In this document: piece by piece, positions 1-7,650 of the stretch
How positions within the stretch are numbered: the stretch's first letter is position 1
Layout: every line of letters starts with the position of its first letter
Assembly: GCF_900129855.1 (NCBI RefSeq)
Contig: NZ_LT670819.1
Location: 6,882,001-6,946,000 of the forward strand
Length of the DNA stretch: 64,000 bases
Origin: Streptomyces sp. 3214.6
GTDB lineage: Bacteria; Actinomycetota; Actinomycetes; Streptomycetales; Streptomycetaceae
Reading direction: 5' to 3'
Made by a program: the position numbers and the translations under genes
The notes under the pieces: model-generated
Seen by the model: the letters and a program-made list of their open reading frames with translations, nothing else
What the model was told of the DNA's origin: nothing
Databases searched by the model: none

Positions 1-249
1 GCCCACCCCGGCCTGGAGCCCTGGACCCCGACCCCGGCCGAGATCGCCGTCGCCGAGCGCGCCCTGGCCGCCGTACCGGACACGCCCGAGCTGCTCTACG
101 CCCGGGTCGACCTCGTGGACGGCGACGACGGGCAGCCTTGCGTGATGGAGCTGGAACTGGTCGAGCCGAACCTGTTCCTGTTCCTGCACCCGGAGTCGGT
201 GCCGGCCGTCGCGGCGGCGATCATGGCGGCGGCGGCCGGCACGCGCTGA
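1..249 (+). CDS. C-terminal end of an ATP-grasp domain protein (partial)
   Basis: The reading frame is open from the first base and ends at TGA 247-249, giving the last 82 residues of a protein whose start lies outside the window. The segment LLYARVDLV followed by the acidic MELELVEPNLFL is the pattern of the metal-binding end of RimK-like ATP-grasp enzymes, where Glu and Asn residues coordinate Mg-ATP. That family forms amide or ester bonds at the expense of ATP; the substrate cannot be told from this end. The following gene faces it (tail to tail). The family call is an inference from one motif block. Confidence 0.65.
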   Translation, partial: AHPGLEPWTPTPAEIAVAERALAAVPDTPELLYARVDLVDGDDGQPCVMELELVEPNLFLFLHPESVPAVAAAIMAAAAGTR

Positions 250-274
250 CGACCGCCACCACCTGCGGACGGCG

Positions 275-865
275 CTACTCCCTGATCGTCGTCCGTTGCA
301 GCAGCCCCCAGGTGAACTCGGCGACGACCTCATGCGGCGTCCCCAGCGCGTCGGGCGCGCTGAAGGCCAGGCCGCAGCGGGTCGGGGCGGTGCCCTCCAG
401 GGGGCGGGCGGGGGCGAAGGCGGCCGCGACCTCGTCGACGGTGCAGGACCACGAGGTGAGATCGTCGAGGGTGTTCAGGGGCGGTGGCTCGGTGCCCGGG
501 GCACGCACCAGCCACTCGTTCCAGACGCTGCCGTTCGGCGCGAGCAGCAGCTCGAAGCGCAGGTCGGGCCAGAGGGACACCGGCCACACCCAGACTTCGC
601 AGTCGGCGTCGCCGACGCGGCGGGGTGCGCGGGACTCGGGTTCGCCGAGGGCGGCGCGGTAACGGGAGAGTGCGCCCCGTGCGTGCGGGGAGTGGGCCAT
701 CGCCTGCCAACGTTTGTTGGCCTCTCGCATCTGGGCCAGGGAGACACCCAGTCCATGACGGGTCTGCTCCACCAGGTCCTGGTTGTGGTCGGCCATACGG
801 CGCAACAGGACCAGCTGGAAGTCGAGAGGAGTGAAGGAGCCGGCGAGGCGTTTCTGAGTCGGCAT
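275..865 (-). CDS. Conserved hypothetical protein
   Basis: A 196-residue soluble protein starting MPTQKRLAG; an ATG three codons further upstream (874) is also possible. I recognise no family. The N-terminal third is helical with many charged residues (VLLRRMADHNQDLVEQTR). The rest is rich in Trp (EVWVWPVSLWPDLRFELLL) and looks like a beta-rich fold. No signal peptide or membrane segment is seen. It stands alone, convergent with the ATP-grasp gene and divergent from iclR. Codon use is typical for the window, so it is probably a real gene. Confidence 0.6.
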   Translation of the reverse strand: MPTQKRLAGSFTPLDFQLVLLRRMADHNQDLVEQTRHGLGVSLAQMREANKRWQAMAHSPHARGALSRYRAALGEPESRAPRRVGDADCEVWVWPVSLWPDLRFELLLAPNGSVWNEWLVRAPGTEPPPLNTLDDLTSWSCTVDEVAAAFAPARPLEGTAPTRCGLAFSAPDALGTPHEVVAEFTWGLLQRTTIRE

Positions 866-956
866 GCACCCCATCCTGGCGCACCCGCACGTTTCACGAC
901 CATTGCCCAGCGCAAAGGCTTATGACAGCCTGTGTTCGTCATGCCGATCGCCTGTT

Positions 957-969
957 GAAATCTCGAACA
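957..969. promoter_or_regulatory. Putative IclR operator in the iclR-lactonase promoter
   Basis: The 13 bases gaaatctcgaaca lie about 40 bases before the iclR start. Their reverse complement, tgttcgagatttc, recurs exactly at 38018-38030 in front of the sugar-acid dehydratase gene. A related site, tgttcgatatatcgga, lies at 35719-35734. A repeated motif in front of a regulator and distant sugar genes is the usual sign of an autoregulated local regulon. Binding is inferred, not shown. Confidence 0.5.
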
Positions 970-1007
970 CAGGCACTGAGAACGACTACTAAGGGAGGGG
1001 GCCGGTC

Positions 1008-1781
1008 GTGGGACGCCTCGTACCTGCCGTGACCCGAGCTCTCGACATTCTCGAGCTCTTCCTCGACGGGGACGGTTCGCTCTCCGCCCCCGACATAGTG
1101 CGCAAGCTCCAGCTTCCGCGCACCACCGTGCACGAACTCGTGACCACGCTCTCCGCGCGGTCCTACATCGTCCCCGTGCCCGGACAGCCCGGACGGTACC
1201 GTCTCGGCGTCCGCCCGTACCAGCTCGGCAGCCGCTACGCCGAGCAGCTCGACCTCGCCGCCGAGGGTCAGCAGGTCGCGCGGTCCGTCGCTGAAACGTG
1301 TGACGAGACGGTCCACGTCGCGATCCTCGAGGGCGCCGACGTCATCTACATCGCCAAGGTCGACTCCACCCACGCGGTCCGGATGGTCTCGGCCGCGGGC
1401 CGCCGCCTCCCCGCCCACTGCACCTCCGTCGGCAAGATGCTGCTGGCCTCGCTCCCCGAGCCGGAGCTCAGCGCGCGCATCCCCGACGACGCCGACCTCA
1501 TCCGGATGACCCCCAACAGCATCACCGAGCCCGGCGCCCTGCGGCAGGCCCTGGCGGAGATCCGGGAGCGGGGCGTCGCGGTCGAGAGCCGCGAGTCCAA
1601 CCCGGACGTCAGCTGCGTCGCCGCACCGGTCCGCGACCGCACCGGGCAGGTCGTCGCGGCCCTCTCCATCTCCGTCCCCATGATCCGCTGGAGCGACGAC
1701 CGCCGGGTCGAGCTGGAGCAGCTCGCGGCGAAGGGCGCAGCGGAACTGTCCGAACTCCTCGGTTACCGGAGCGTGGCATGA
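1008..1781 (+). CDS. IclR-family transcriptional regulator
   Basis: A 257-residue DNA-binding regulator. Residues about 5-65 form the winged helix-turn-helix (LSAPDIVRKLQLPRTTVHELV), and about 75-250 the GAF-like IclR effector domain, including the typical AHCTSVGKMLLA block and CVAAPVRDRTGQVVAALSIS. The GTG start is chosen because AAGGGAGGGG (991-1000) precedes it. It overlaps the lactonase gene by ATGA, so the two are translationally coupled. IclR proteins usually control catabolism of sugars, sugar acids or aromatics. The shared motif upstream of this gene and of the 35-38 kb module suggests that it controls both. The effector is unknown; a sugar acid or its keto-deoxy product is plausible. 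Confidence 0.9.
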   Translation: MGRLVPAVTRALDILELFLDGDGSLSAPDIVRKLQLPRTTVHELVTTLSARSYIVPVPGQPGRYRLGVRPYQLGSRYAEQLDLAAEGQQVARSVAETCDETVHVAILEGADVIYIAKVDSTHAVRMVSAAGRRLPAHCTSVGKMLLASLPEPELSARIPDDADLIRMTPNSITEPGALRQALAEIRERGVAVESRESNPDVSCVAAPVRDRTGQVVAALSISVPMIRWSDDRRVELEQLAAKGAAELSELLGYRSVA

Positions 1782-2629
1782 CGACGTCGTACGAAGTGGC
1801 CGTGCGGGCCGAGGCGACCCTCGGCGAGGGCCCGACCTGGGACCCGGCCACCGGCCGCCTGCTCTGGCTCGACATCCTGGGCGCCCGCCTGCACACCTAC
1901 GACCCCGTGACGGGCGGGCGCACGGTCCGGGTGACCGACCAGCACGTGGGCGCGGCCAAGCCCCGCGCGGGCGGCGGCCTGGTCCTGAACCTGCGGGACG
2001 GCGTGGGCCTCCTCGACCCCGACGACAGCTTCCGCTGGCTGCACCACGAGCCGGTCGCGGGCCGCCGCGCCAACGACGCCGCCGTCGCCCCCGACGGCTC
2101 CCTGTGGGCGGGCACCATGCGCTACGACGAGGCGCCCGGTGGCGGCACCCTGTCCCGCCTCACCGGCGACGGCACGGCGGACGTCGTCCTCGACGACGTG
2201 GCGGTGAGCAACGGGACCGGCTGGAGCCCGGACGGCACGCTGATGTACTACGTCGACTCACCGACGCGCCGGGTCGACGTCTTCGCGTACGCGGCGGACG
2301 GGCGTCTCTCCGAGCGCCGTCCGCTCGTCGAGATCGAGGAGGGCGCCGGCTTCCCCGACGGCCTCACCGTCGACGCCGACGGCTGTGTGTGGGTGGCACT
2401 GTGGGACGGGGGAGCGGTACGCCGCTACACCCCGGCGGGCGAACTGGACCGCGTGATCACCCTGCCCACCCCGAGGATCACGGCCTGCGCGTTCGGCGGC
2501 GCCGACCTGACCGACCTGTACGTCACCACCGCCCGCGTGGGCCTGGACGCCCCGCATCCGGTGGCGGGGTCGCTGCTGGTGATACCGGGGGCGGGGAAGG
2601 GGCTCGCCCAGCCGGCGTTCGCAGGCTGA
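1778..2629 (+). CDS. SMP-30/gluconolactonase family sugar lactonase
   Basis: A 283-residue six-bladed beta-propeller hydrolase of the SMP-30/LRE family, expected to hydrolyse aldonolactones to aldonic acids in the cytoplasm. The metal ligands of the family can be placed: Glu17 in LGEGPTWD, Asn99 in RRANDAAVAPDG, Asn145 in VSNGTGWSPDG and Asp194 in FPDGLTVD. Its ATG overlaps the iclR stop (ATGA). It supplies the lactonase step that the dehydrogenase and dehydratase at 35.8-38 kb would need, although it lies 34 kb away. L-arabinono-, galactono- and gluconolactone are all possible substrates. Confidence 0.88.
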   Translation: MTTSYEVAVRAEATLGEGPTWDPATGRLLWLDILGARLHTYDPVTGGRTVRVTDQHVGAAKPRAGGGLVLNLRDGVGLLDPDDSFRWLHHEPVAGRRANDAAVAPDGSLWAGTMRYDEAPGGGTLSRLTGDGTADVVLDDVAVSNGTGWSPDGTLMYYVDSPTRRVDVFAYAADGRLSERRPLVEIEEGAGFPDGLTVDADGCVWVALWDGGAVRRYTPAGELDRVITLPTPRITACAFGGADLTDLYVTTARVGLDAPHPVAGSLLVIPGAGKGLAQPAFAG

Positions 2630-2656
2630 CTGCTCCAGCTATGCCGGCTATTGCAG

Positions 2657-4051
2657 CTACTCCAGTTCCGCCGCTTTCAGCTCCTGAGGCGTCAGCGGTG
2701 GCCCGCTCAGCGGTGGCTTGAGCGGGCCACGCGCCGCCGCCGCCAGCATGCCCGGCGTCAGCAGCACCTGCGCTCCTCGCTCCAGCGACATCACGTCCGT
2801 CACCGTCCTGGCGACCCGCCCGTTCCCCGTGGCCGTGTACGTCAGCCGGTCCACGTACGCGGCGACGAGGCGGTCCCGTCGGGTGGGGCCGTTCTCCGTC
2901 GCGCCCGGGAAGAACACGTCCTGCCCGACCGCGAGGTCCCACGCCGCCGAGACCGGCCGGGCCATCGCCTTCTGGATGCGCCGGGACAGCCCTGGCGAAC
3001 CCCAGCCATGCCGCCGTACGACGTCCCGCAGGGCCGACGCGCCCTGGGCGGCGACCGACATGCCGTGCCCGTACACCGGGTTGTACGCGGCGAGCGCGTC
3101 GCCGAGGACGGCGAAGTTCTCCGGCCAGGCCGGCATCCGCTCGTAGAAGGTGCGGCGGTTGGCGGTCGTCCGGGTGAACGCCACCTCGGAGAGCGGCTCG
3201 GCGCGGGAGATCAGGTCGGCGACGAGCGGGTGCCGCAGCTCCTCGCGGGCGTACCGGTCGAAGTCGGCGGTGTCGGGCGACGGTTGGCCGCCACGCGTGC
3301 CGATCAGGGTGACCAGCCAGCACCCGTCCTCGATCGGCAGCAGGACGCCCGCCCGGCCGGGTTCGCCGGTGCGCGGGTCCGCCATCACGTTGACGACCGG
3401 GAAGCCGTCGCGGGTCGCCTCGGGCGCCCGGTAGAGGCGGCTCGCGTAGGCCAGTCCCGCGTCGACCTCGCGCCGCTCCGGGGCGGGCAGGCCCAGGTCC
3501 GTCAGCCACTGGACGGCACGGGAGCCGCGCCCGGTGGCGTCGACGACGAGGTCGGCGGCGAGGGTGCGTTCGGTGCCGTCGTGGGTGCGGACCCGGACTC
3601 CGGCGACGGCGGCGTCCGTGCCGTCGAGTCCGAGCACCTCGGTCCGGTCGGTCAACTCGACGCGGGGCTCGGCCAGGACGCTCGCCCGTACCGTCGCGTC
3701 CAGCAGGTCGCGGCCGCACAGCAGCATGAAGTGCGACTCGGCCCAGCGCCGGTACCACCCCTTCGGCGACAGCACGACCATGTCCGTGGTGACGGGCAGC
3801 CGGTGTGCCCCGGCCTCCCGCAGCCGCTCCGTGACGCCCGGCAGCAGCTCCTCCACGGCCCGCGCCCCGCCCGACCACAGCTGGTGGACGTGCCGGGCCT
3901 GCGGCAGCCCCTTGCGGGGGTGCGGGCCGACGGGCAGCTCGTCGCGCTCGACCACGGTGACCCGGTCGGCGACCGAGGCCAGGGCAGCGGCGGCGAGCAT
4001 GCCGGCGAGAGAGCCGCCGAGGACGACGGCGGTGGTGGGGCGTTGGCTCAT
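2657..4051 (-). CDS. FAD-dependent monooxygenase/oxidoreductase
   Basis: A 464-residue flavoprotein of the aromatic-hydroxylase/geranylgeranyl-reductase type. The N-terminal Rossmann motif is VVLGGSLAGMLAA (a GxGxxG variant, residues about 10-22). LVVDATGRGSRAVQWL is the middle DG-like motif, and GDALAAYNPVYGHGMS binds the FAD pyrophosphate. No membrane segment is seen. Its ATG overlaps the stop of the upstream membrane protein gene (ATGA), making it the last gene of a coupled three-gene operon. The substrate is unknown; the operon type suggests a small secondary or membrane-linked metabolite. The DNA just upstream carries a short tandem repeat. Confidence 0.82.
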   Translation of the reverse strand: MSQRPTTAVVLGGSLAGMLAAAALASVADRVTVVERDELPVGPHPRKGLPQARHVHQLWSGGARAVEELLPGVTERLREAGAHRLPVTTDMVVLSPKGWYRRWAESHFMLLCGRDLLDATVRASVLAEPRVELTDRTEVLGLDGTDAAVAGVRVRTHDGTERTLAADLVVDATGRGSRAVQWLTDLGLPAPERREVDAGLAYASRLYRAPEATRDGFPVVNVMADPRTGEPGRAGVLLPIEDGCWLVTLIGTRGGQPSPDTADFDRYAREELRHPLVADLISRAEPLSEVAFTRTTANRRTFYERMPAWPENFAVLGDALAAYNPVYGHGMSVAAQGASALRDVVRRHGWGSPGLSRRIQKAMARPVSAAWDLAVGQDVFFPGATENGPTRRDRLVAAYVDRLTYTATGNGRVARTVTDVMSLERGAQVLLTPGMLAAAARGPLKPPLSGPPLTPQELKAAELE

Positions 4052-5403
4052 GGACGGGCACGCTCTCTGCTGCGGTCATCGGTGCTGCGGTCATCGGTGC
4101 TGCGGTCATCGGTGCTGCGGTGGTCACTGCTGCGGTCGTCGGTGCCGCGGCCGTCCACGGACCGGCCGGGGGCACCCGGCGCGAGTGCGGCGGCTGTCTG
4201 CCGGCGGACCGCCGCGATGGCGTCGGGGTCGCGCAGGGCGCGGGACACGGCCGCGATCTCCTGGAGCAGGTCCGTGGTGTCGGGATCGCCCGTGCCGTCG
4301 CCGTCCGGCGCGCGTCCCTTGGCGTCGGCCGCGTCCTGGACGGCCACGGCGGCGGCGAGCGCCTTCGCGCGGCCGGGCTCGAAGCCGAGGGCCAGCGCGG
4401 CCTCGTACGAGCGTCGCCGCCGCTCCTCGTCGATGCGGCGGGCCAGCGGGAGCAGGACGTCGCGGATGAACGTCTCCCGGCGGATCAGGCGCAGTTCGGG
4501 CGTGGCGTGCAGGACGAAGGGGGTGCTGCTGCCGTTGACGGTCCGCATCAGCGTGTACAGGGGTCGCAGTTCGTGGTGGGCGAGCCGCACGCGCCAGCGT
4601 TCGTGCAGGTACTGGCCGGCGTGCGGGAGGATGAAACCGACAGCGATCAGGATCGCGGACAGGCAGGCGACGGGCGGGGCCAGGTTCGTGCTCAGCCAGT
4701 CCAGGTCGTGGCCGGTCCAGCGGGCCACCACGGCGGTGAGCTTCGCGGCGTCGAAGATCAGGTTCATCCCGTAGCCGACGCCCAGCGACTTCAGACCCCA
4801 GCGCAGCCAGGCGTCGAGCCCGTCGGTGCGGACCCAGTTCCAGATCAGCCGGGACGTGATCAGGACGGCCACGGTGTGCGCGAGCAGGTAGGACAGGATC
4901 TCCTCGCGCATGAAGGGCGTCGAGGCGTAGTACGTGTCCAGGTCCCGGACCCGTTCGACCGGCGCGTCCGCGAGGGCGAACAGCACCCACAGCGCGACGA
5001 CCACGCCCGTGTACAGGCACAGTACCCAGCGCATGGCGCGGCGGGTGGCCGCCGTGCGGTCGGACAGGCCGTTGCGCCAGGCGATGATCAGCAGCAGACA
5101 GGAGCCGCAGAACGCGGTGAGCAGGGAGTAGACGAGGGGGGCCGCGATGTTCGGCACGCCCGTGACCCGGTTGGTCCAGGCGATCGTGGTGGGCGCGGCG
5201 GACACGAACACGAAGCAGGCGAGCAGCAGCAGTCCGCCGACGGCGCGCAGCAGGGGGTCCCGCCACAGCCTGACGATGGTGGGCAACTTGATCACCAGGG
5301 CGGCGGTGAGGATCGCGGCGGGGATCCAGAACGGGATGTAGAGCTCGCCGAGGAGACCGGCCGGGTCGAGGGCCAGTTCGCCGGAGTCGGGGGCATGACT
5401 CAC
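4048..5403 (-). CDS. MAB_1171c-type integral membrane protein (putative transporter)
   Basis: A 451-residue protein. The start is the GTG that overlaps the upstream stop (GTGA), not the longer open frame reaching 5673, which runs through the preceding gene. The N-terminal half contains about seven hydrophobic spans, beginning FWIPAAILTAALVIKL. The C-terminal half is a charged helical cytoplasmic part with HHELRPLYTLMR and RRIDEERRRRSYEAAL. This architecture, next to an HExxH protein, matches the actinobacterial MAB_1171c family, whose function is unproven. The extreme C terminus is a repeated DDRST tract caused by a 15-base DNA repeat and may vary in length between strains. Confidence 0.75.
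   Translation of the reverse strand: MSHAPDSGELALDPAGLLGELYIPFWIPAAILTAALVIKLPTIVRLWRDPLLRAVGGLLLLACFVFVSAAPTTIAWTNRVTGVPNIAAPLVYSLLTAFCGSCLLLIIAWRNGLSDRTAATRRAMRWVLCLYTGVVVALWVLFALADAPVERVRDLDTYYASTPFMREEILSYLLAHTVAVLITSRLIWNWVRTDGLDAWLRWGLKSLGVGYGMNLIFDAAKLTAVVARWTGHDLDWLSTNLAPPVACLSAILIAVGFILPHAGQYLHERWRVRLAHHELRPLYTLMRTVNGSSTPFVLHATPELRLIRRETFIRDVLLPLARRIDEERRRRSYEAALALGFEPGRAKALAAAVAVQDAADAKGRAPDGDGTGDPDTTDLLQEIAAVSRALRDPDAIAAVRRQTAAALAPGAPGRSVDGRGTDDRSSDHRSTDDRSTDDRSTDDRSRERARP
4068..4142. repeat. 15-bp tandem repeat, about 5 units
   Basis: The unit tgctgcggtcatcgg is repeated three times almost perfectly, followed by two diverged units. Because 15 is a multiple of three, the repeat encodes a run of DRST(D/H) pentapeptides at the C terminus of the membrane protein without breaking the frame. 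Confidence 0.85.
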
Positions 5404-6008
5404 CGGGTCGTCCCTCCGTGGCCGCGGTAGCCGAACGCCCGTTGCAGGGGATCGAGGGGACCGCCGGCGCCCGCGCCGGACATCAGGGGCCGGACGGCGG
5501 AGGCCAGGCGGTGGCCGAAGTCGTCGGCCTCGGCCTCGTCCCGCTGGCGGGAGCCGTCGCGGGCGGCGACGGACAGGGCCGCGTCGCGCCAGCCGGGCCG
5601 GTCGGCGAAGGCACGTGCGGCGGCGGCCGTGCCGGGCCCGTGGTGGTGGCTGTGTCCGGCGTGCATGTGCCACAACTCATGGCCGAGAATGACGAGTTGC
5701 TGCACCGCCTCGGCACGCTCCTCGACGATGACCAGGTCGAAGTCCTGGAACTCCACCCACAGCCCGGTCACCTCGATCTCGTCGGGAAACCGCTCGAACC
5801 GCACCTCGACGAGCCGCCCGCCGCGCCGCGCGGACATCTCCTCGCACAGCGCCCGGCACACGTCCCGCACCCCGGACGGTCTGTAGGGGCGCGCCCGCAC
5901 CGCGGCGGAGAGCTCGGCGCTCAGCTCGTGCATCGCCGGTCCCGTCCGCACGCGCCGCAGGGCCGAGGCGACCCGGGCTGCCCTTCCGCGCGCGCCCGCG
6001 ATGTCCAT
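5400..6008 (-). CDS. ImmA/IrrE-like HExxH metallopeptidase-type protein
   Basis: A 202-residue soluble protein with the zinc-peptidase motif HELWH at residues 110-114, followed by MHAGHSHHHG. It has the short compact domain of ImmA/IrrE proteins, often annotated as a toxin component in actinobacteria. In the family this domain cleaves a repressor in response to a signal. No helix-turn-helix partner is seen next to it here. It is the first gene of a coupled operon with the membrane protein (GTGA overlap) and the FAD enzyme. An internal ATG at residue 26 is a possible alternative start. Proteolytic activity is inferred from the motif only. Confidence 0.78.
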   Translation of the reverse strand: MDIAGARGRAARVASALRRVRTGPAMHELSAELSAAVRARPYRPSGVRDVCRALCEEMSARRGGRLVEVRFERFPDEIEVTGLWVEFQDFDLVIVEERAEAVQQLVILGHELWHMHAGHSHHHGPGTAAAARAFADRPGWRDAALSVAARDGSRQRDEAEADDFGHRLASAVRPLMSGAGAGGPLDPLQRAFGYRGHGGTTR

Positions 6009-6100
6009 CCGCTCCCCCTTCTCGACCGCCCTGCGGCAGCCTGTTCGAGCCTACGCGGCTGGTTGTGTCCGCGTCACGAGAAGTCCGTGAGGGTCACGGA

Positions 6101-6162
6101 TAGAAAGCGCTATCAGAAGTCCTGTCGAAACCATTGACGCGCAAGCGCTTCGATCTTACGGT
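6101..6162 (+). promoter_or_regulatory. Promoter with two LacI-type palindromes before the arabinan operon
   Basis: TTGACG (6134-6139) and TACGGT (6157-6162), 17 bases apart, form a credible sigma-HrdB-type promoter. The spacer contains the perfect palindrome aagcgctt (6143-6150). A second half-conserved copy, gaaagcgctatc, lies at 6103-6114. The AGCGCT core is typical of LacI-family operators, so repression by a LacI protein is likely. No lacI gene is adjacent. Confidence 0.55.
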
Positions 6163-6220
6163 CCCGTTCGAAGTTACGAGCGTGATCCGAAATGTCGAAC
6201 CGATCGAAGGCTGCATCGAG

Positions 6221-6285
6221 CACCGCGTCGAACCACGGCGAACACCACGTCGAACCACGGCGAACACCACGTCGAACCACGCGAA
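6221..6285. repeat. 22-bp tandem repeat, 3 units, in the leader of the binding-protein gene
   Basis: Three head-to-tail copies at 6221-6242, 6243-6264 and 6265-6285 share the core cgtcgaaccacg; the last has lost one base. The array ends 15 bases before the start codon, so it is transcribed as leader and could influence translation initiation. Confidence 0.85.
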
Positions 6286-6300
6286 CGACAGGGGCACGGT

Positions 6301-7650
6301 ATGGGACAACCTGGCCTGAATCGCAGGCACCTTCTCGCCGCAGCAGGCGGGTTGGCAGTGGCGGGCAGTCTCGGCTTCGCCGCCCTCGGCACCGGCGCCG
6401 ACGCGCTCGCCTCCGACGCGCACACCCGGGTGCGGTACTGGAACCTCTTCAGCGGCGGCGACGGCGCCAACATGATCGCGATGCTGGACGCCTTCCGTGG
6501 CGAACACCCCGACATCGACGTGAAGGACTCCACCCTCCAGTGGGGCAACCCCTTCTACACCAAGCTCGCCATGGCCGCCGCGGGCGACCGCGCACCGGAA
6601 CTCGGCGTCATGCACATGGGCCGGGTCGCGGGATTCTCGCCGGGACGGCTCCTGGACCCGTGGGACGAGACCCTCCTCGCCAAGTACGGCATACGCAGGG
6701 AGGACTACAACCCGGCGCTGTGGAACCGCGGTGTCATCGACGGCAAGCTCTACGCCCTGCCGCTCGACATCCACGTACAGCTCTGCTTCTACCGCAAGGA
6801 CGTCCTGAAGAAGGCGGACCTGCTGGGCGACGACGGCCGGATGATCCCCGTCACCTCCACCGACGAGTGGTTCGACGTCCTGAAGAAGGCCAAGCAGGTC
6901 CAGAAGAAGGGCCTGCAGACCATCGGACTGTGGACCAACGACCAGAACTTCCAGTGGTGGTTCTTCGTCGCCTTCTACACCCAGCTCGGCGGCCGGTGGT
7001 TCAGCGACGGCAACACCGACGTCCTCTTCGACGTCGACAAGGCCACCCAGGTCCTGGAGTTCCTCCGTAGGCACGTCACCGACGGATACGTCATCCCGGG
7101 CGCGCCGACCGGCGAGCAGTTCATCAACGGCGCCCCCTTCACCTGGGAGGGCAACTGGTCCGTCCCGGTCTTCTCCGGCGCGAAGCTGGACTACGGCGCG
7201 ACCCCGCTGCCGCCCGTCTTCGGCAGGCAGGCGACCCACGCCGAGTCGCACGCCTTCGTCCTGCCGCACCAGGCGGGCCGCGGCGGCGCCACCGACGAGG
7301 CCGCGCACGAGCTGGCCGCGTACGTCGTCACGCACGCCCTGCAGTGGGCGGCCGGCGGCCACATCCCCGCGTACACGCCGACGCTGTCCACGGCCGCCTA
7401 CAAGAAGCTCACCCCGCAGAACGAGTACGTCTCGGCCATGAACCACCAGGCCACCGAGCCGAAGGTGTGGTTCGCGGGCTCCACCGGCGTCCTCGCGCAG
7501 GATCTCGGCCCCGTCGTCGTCTCCTCGACCATGGGCTCCGCGAAGCCGGCCGCCGTCGCACAGCGGATGAAGTCCCATCTCACCAAGCTCCTCGCCTCGA
7601 AGAACCCGATGGACGGCAAGACCGCCGCGCAGGGAGGTGCGCTCGCTTGA
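6301..7650 (+). CDS. ABC transporter extracellular sugar-binding protein (arabino-oligosaccharide type)
   Basis: A 449-residue family 1 solute-binding protein. The N terminus has a twin-arginine signal (NRRHLLAAAGG, Arg8-Arg9) with a hydrophobic stretch ending in an Ala-rich cleavage region near residue 37. The mature part has the typical YWNLFSGGDGANM start and the WWFFVAFYTQLGGRWF block. It starts an operon whose next genes are two permeases, an arabinanase and an arabinofuranosidase. This makes arabinan-derived oligosaccharides the likely ligand. No ATPase is encoded here, so a shared MsiK-type ATPase elsewhere is presumed, as is usual in Streptomyces. Confidence 0.88.
   Translation: MGQPGLNRRHLLAAAGGLAVAGSLGFAALGTGADALASDAHTRVRYWNLFSGGDGANMIAMLDAFRGEHPDIDVKDSTLQWGNPFYTKLAMAAAGDRAPELGVMHMGRVAGFSPGRLLDPWDETLLAKYGIRREDYNPALWNRGVIDGKLYALPLDIHVQLCFYRKDVLKKADLLGDDGRMIPVTSTDEWFDVLKKAKQVQKKGLQTIGLWTNDQNFQWWFFVAFYTQLGGRWFSDGNTDVLFDVDKATQVLEFLRRHVTDGYVIPGAPTGEQFINGAPFTWEGNWSVPVFSGAKLDYGATPLPPVFGRQATHAESHAFVLPHQAGRGGATDEAAHELAAYVVTHALQWAAGGHIPAYTPTLSTAAYKKLTPQNEYVSAMNHQATEPKVWFAGSTGVLAQDLGPVVVSSTMGSAKPAAVAQRMKSHLTKLLASKNPMDGKTAAQGGALA

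Noticed and set aside
4068..6285. CRISPR-like arrays at the short tandem repeats
   Set aside because: The units are directly adjacent without spacers, too short, and no cas gene is present anywhere in the window.
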